Shown: positions 6,378 to 6,723 of the stretch, piece after piece
How positions within the stretch are numbered: the stretch's first letter is position 1
Layout of the letters: each line of letters begins with the position of its first letter
Assembly: GCA_026391235.1 (NCBI GenBank)
Contig: JAPLDV010000212.1
Span: 1 to 6,723, forward strand
DNA: 6,723 bases
DNA from: Bacteroidia bacterium
Lineage (GTDB): Bacteria > Bacteroidota > Bacteroidia > Bacteroidales > UBA12481
Reading direction: 5' to 3'
Program-made: the position numbers and the translations under genes
Notes under the pieces: generated by a model
What the model saw: only the letters and a program-made list of their open reading frames with translations
Told to the model about the DNA's origin: nothing
The model's database searches: none

Positions 6378-6723
6378 AAAAACTATTTTGGATCGGGCTG
6401 GTTGTCATCCTGATAGCCAGTTGTTATCATGACAATGAAGAGTTTTTGTATCCAAAACTCGACCAGGGTTGCGATACCACGTTAATAACATTTTCGAAAT
6501 CCATTCTTCCGATTCTGCAAACCAATTGCTACGGATGCCATAGTGCCAGCGAAAATGCCAATTCAGGGAAGGGGATTAATCTGGAAGATTTTTCACTTTT
6601 GAAACAAAGGGTAATTTCCGGGGAATTCTATGCTTCCATAGTACAAAATTCCACCCTCGTTCAGATGCCCAAGGACGGAGCTGTCCTCGCCACCTGCTCT
6701 CTGAATAAAATCAAAATCTGGAT
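6374..6723 (+). CDS. small c-type cytochrome-domain lipoprotein with CXXCH heme site, partial at right edge
   Basis: The frame is open for 116 full codons to the window edge. It begins with a lipoprotein signal, MKK plus a hydrophobic stretch and lipobox IASC (Cys17). The mature part contains CDTTLITFSKSILPIL, a canonical heme site C52-Y-G-C55-H56, a LEDFSLLKQRV segment, a likely distal ligand Met98 in VQMPKDG, and the start of the closing helix (NKIKIW). Cys33 and Cys108 could form a disulfide. It is a distant paralogue of the cytochrome at 5952-6377: both share the SC-x-HD motif at the lipidated cysteine, the SILP/DILP motif before the heme site and the W of the last helix. From the paralogue's length only a few tens of residues are missing, unless another domain follows. 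The start overlaps the upstream stop by 4 bp, which points to coupled translation and a shared role in envelope electron transfer; the redox partner is unknown. Confidence 0.88.
   Translation, partial: MKKLFWIGLVVILIASCYHDNEEFLYPKLDQGCDTTLITFSKSILPILQTNCYGCHSASENANSGKGINLEDFSLLKQRVISGEFYASIVQNSTLVQMPKDGAVLATCSLNKIKIW

Overview
The window looks like a chromosomal segment of a member of the Bacteroidota. The reasons are: TPR sensor histidine kinases that begin with a signal peptide and have no receiver domain; a lipoprotein family 2 glycoside hydrolase ending in chitobiase-type and PA14 domains; small lipoprotein cytochromes of a type common in that phylum; mostly no Shine-Dalgarno sequences; and TAnnTTTG-like -7 promoter motifs. 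Genus cannot be told from this sequence. No RNA gene, CRISPR array, intact insertion sequence or phage gene was seen.

Layout. Three genes lie on the minus strand, so they read from right to left. First is a GH2 family lipoprotein hydrolase (3383-5869). After a 146-bp gap comes a complete TPR-containing histidine kinase (1389-3236). After a further 85-bp gap comes a second, paralogous TPR histidine kinase (start 1303), cut by the left edge of the window inside its HisKA domain. To the right, on the plus strand and divergent from the hydrolase across 82 bp, are two small c-type cytochrome-domain lipoproteins (5952-6377, and 6374 to beyond the right edge). These two overlap by 4 bp (ATGA) and the second has a strong Shine-Dalgarno sequence inside the end of the first.

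How the genes may work together. The two kinases are products of an old tandem duplication. Each should place a TPR domain in the periplasm and a HisKA/HATPase core in the cytoplasm. No response regulator is visible. The hydrolase probably cleaves a beta-linked sugar at the cell envelope, but no SusC/SusD pair or sugar transporter is present to fix a substrate. The cytochrome pair should be anchored in the envelope, most likely for electron transfer. A functional link between the three units is not shown by the sequence.

There is no clear sign of an undescribed defence or mobile system. The observations most worth following are the CX4CH versus CXXCH heme sites in the coupled cytochrome pair, the Asn/Ser difference next to the phospho-accepting histidine of the two kinases, and the unusually strong translational coupling signal.
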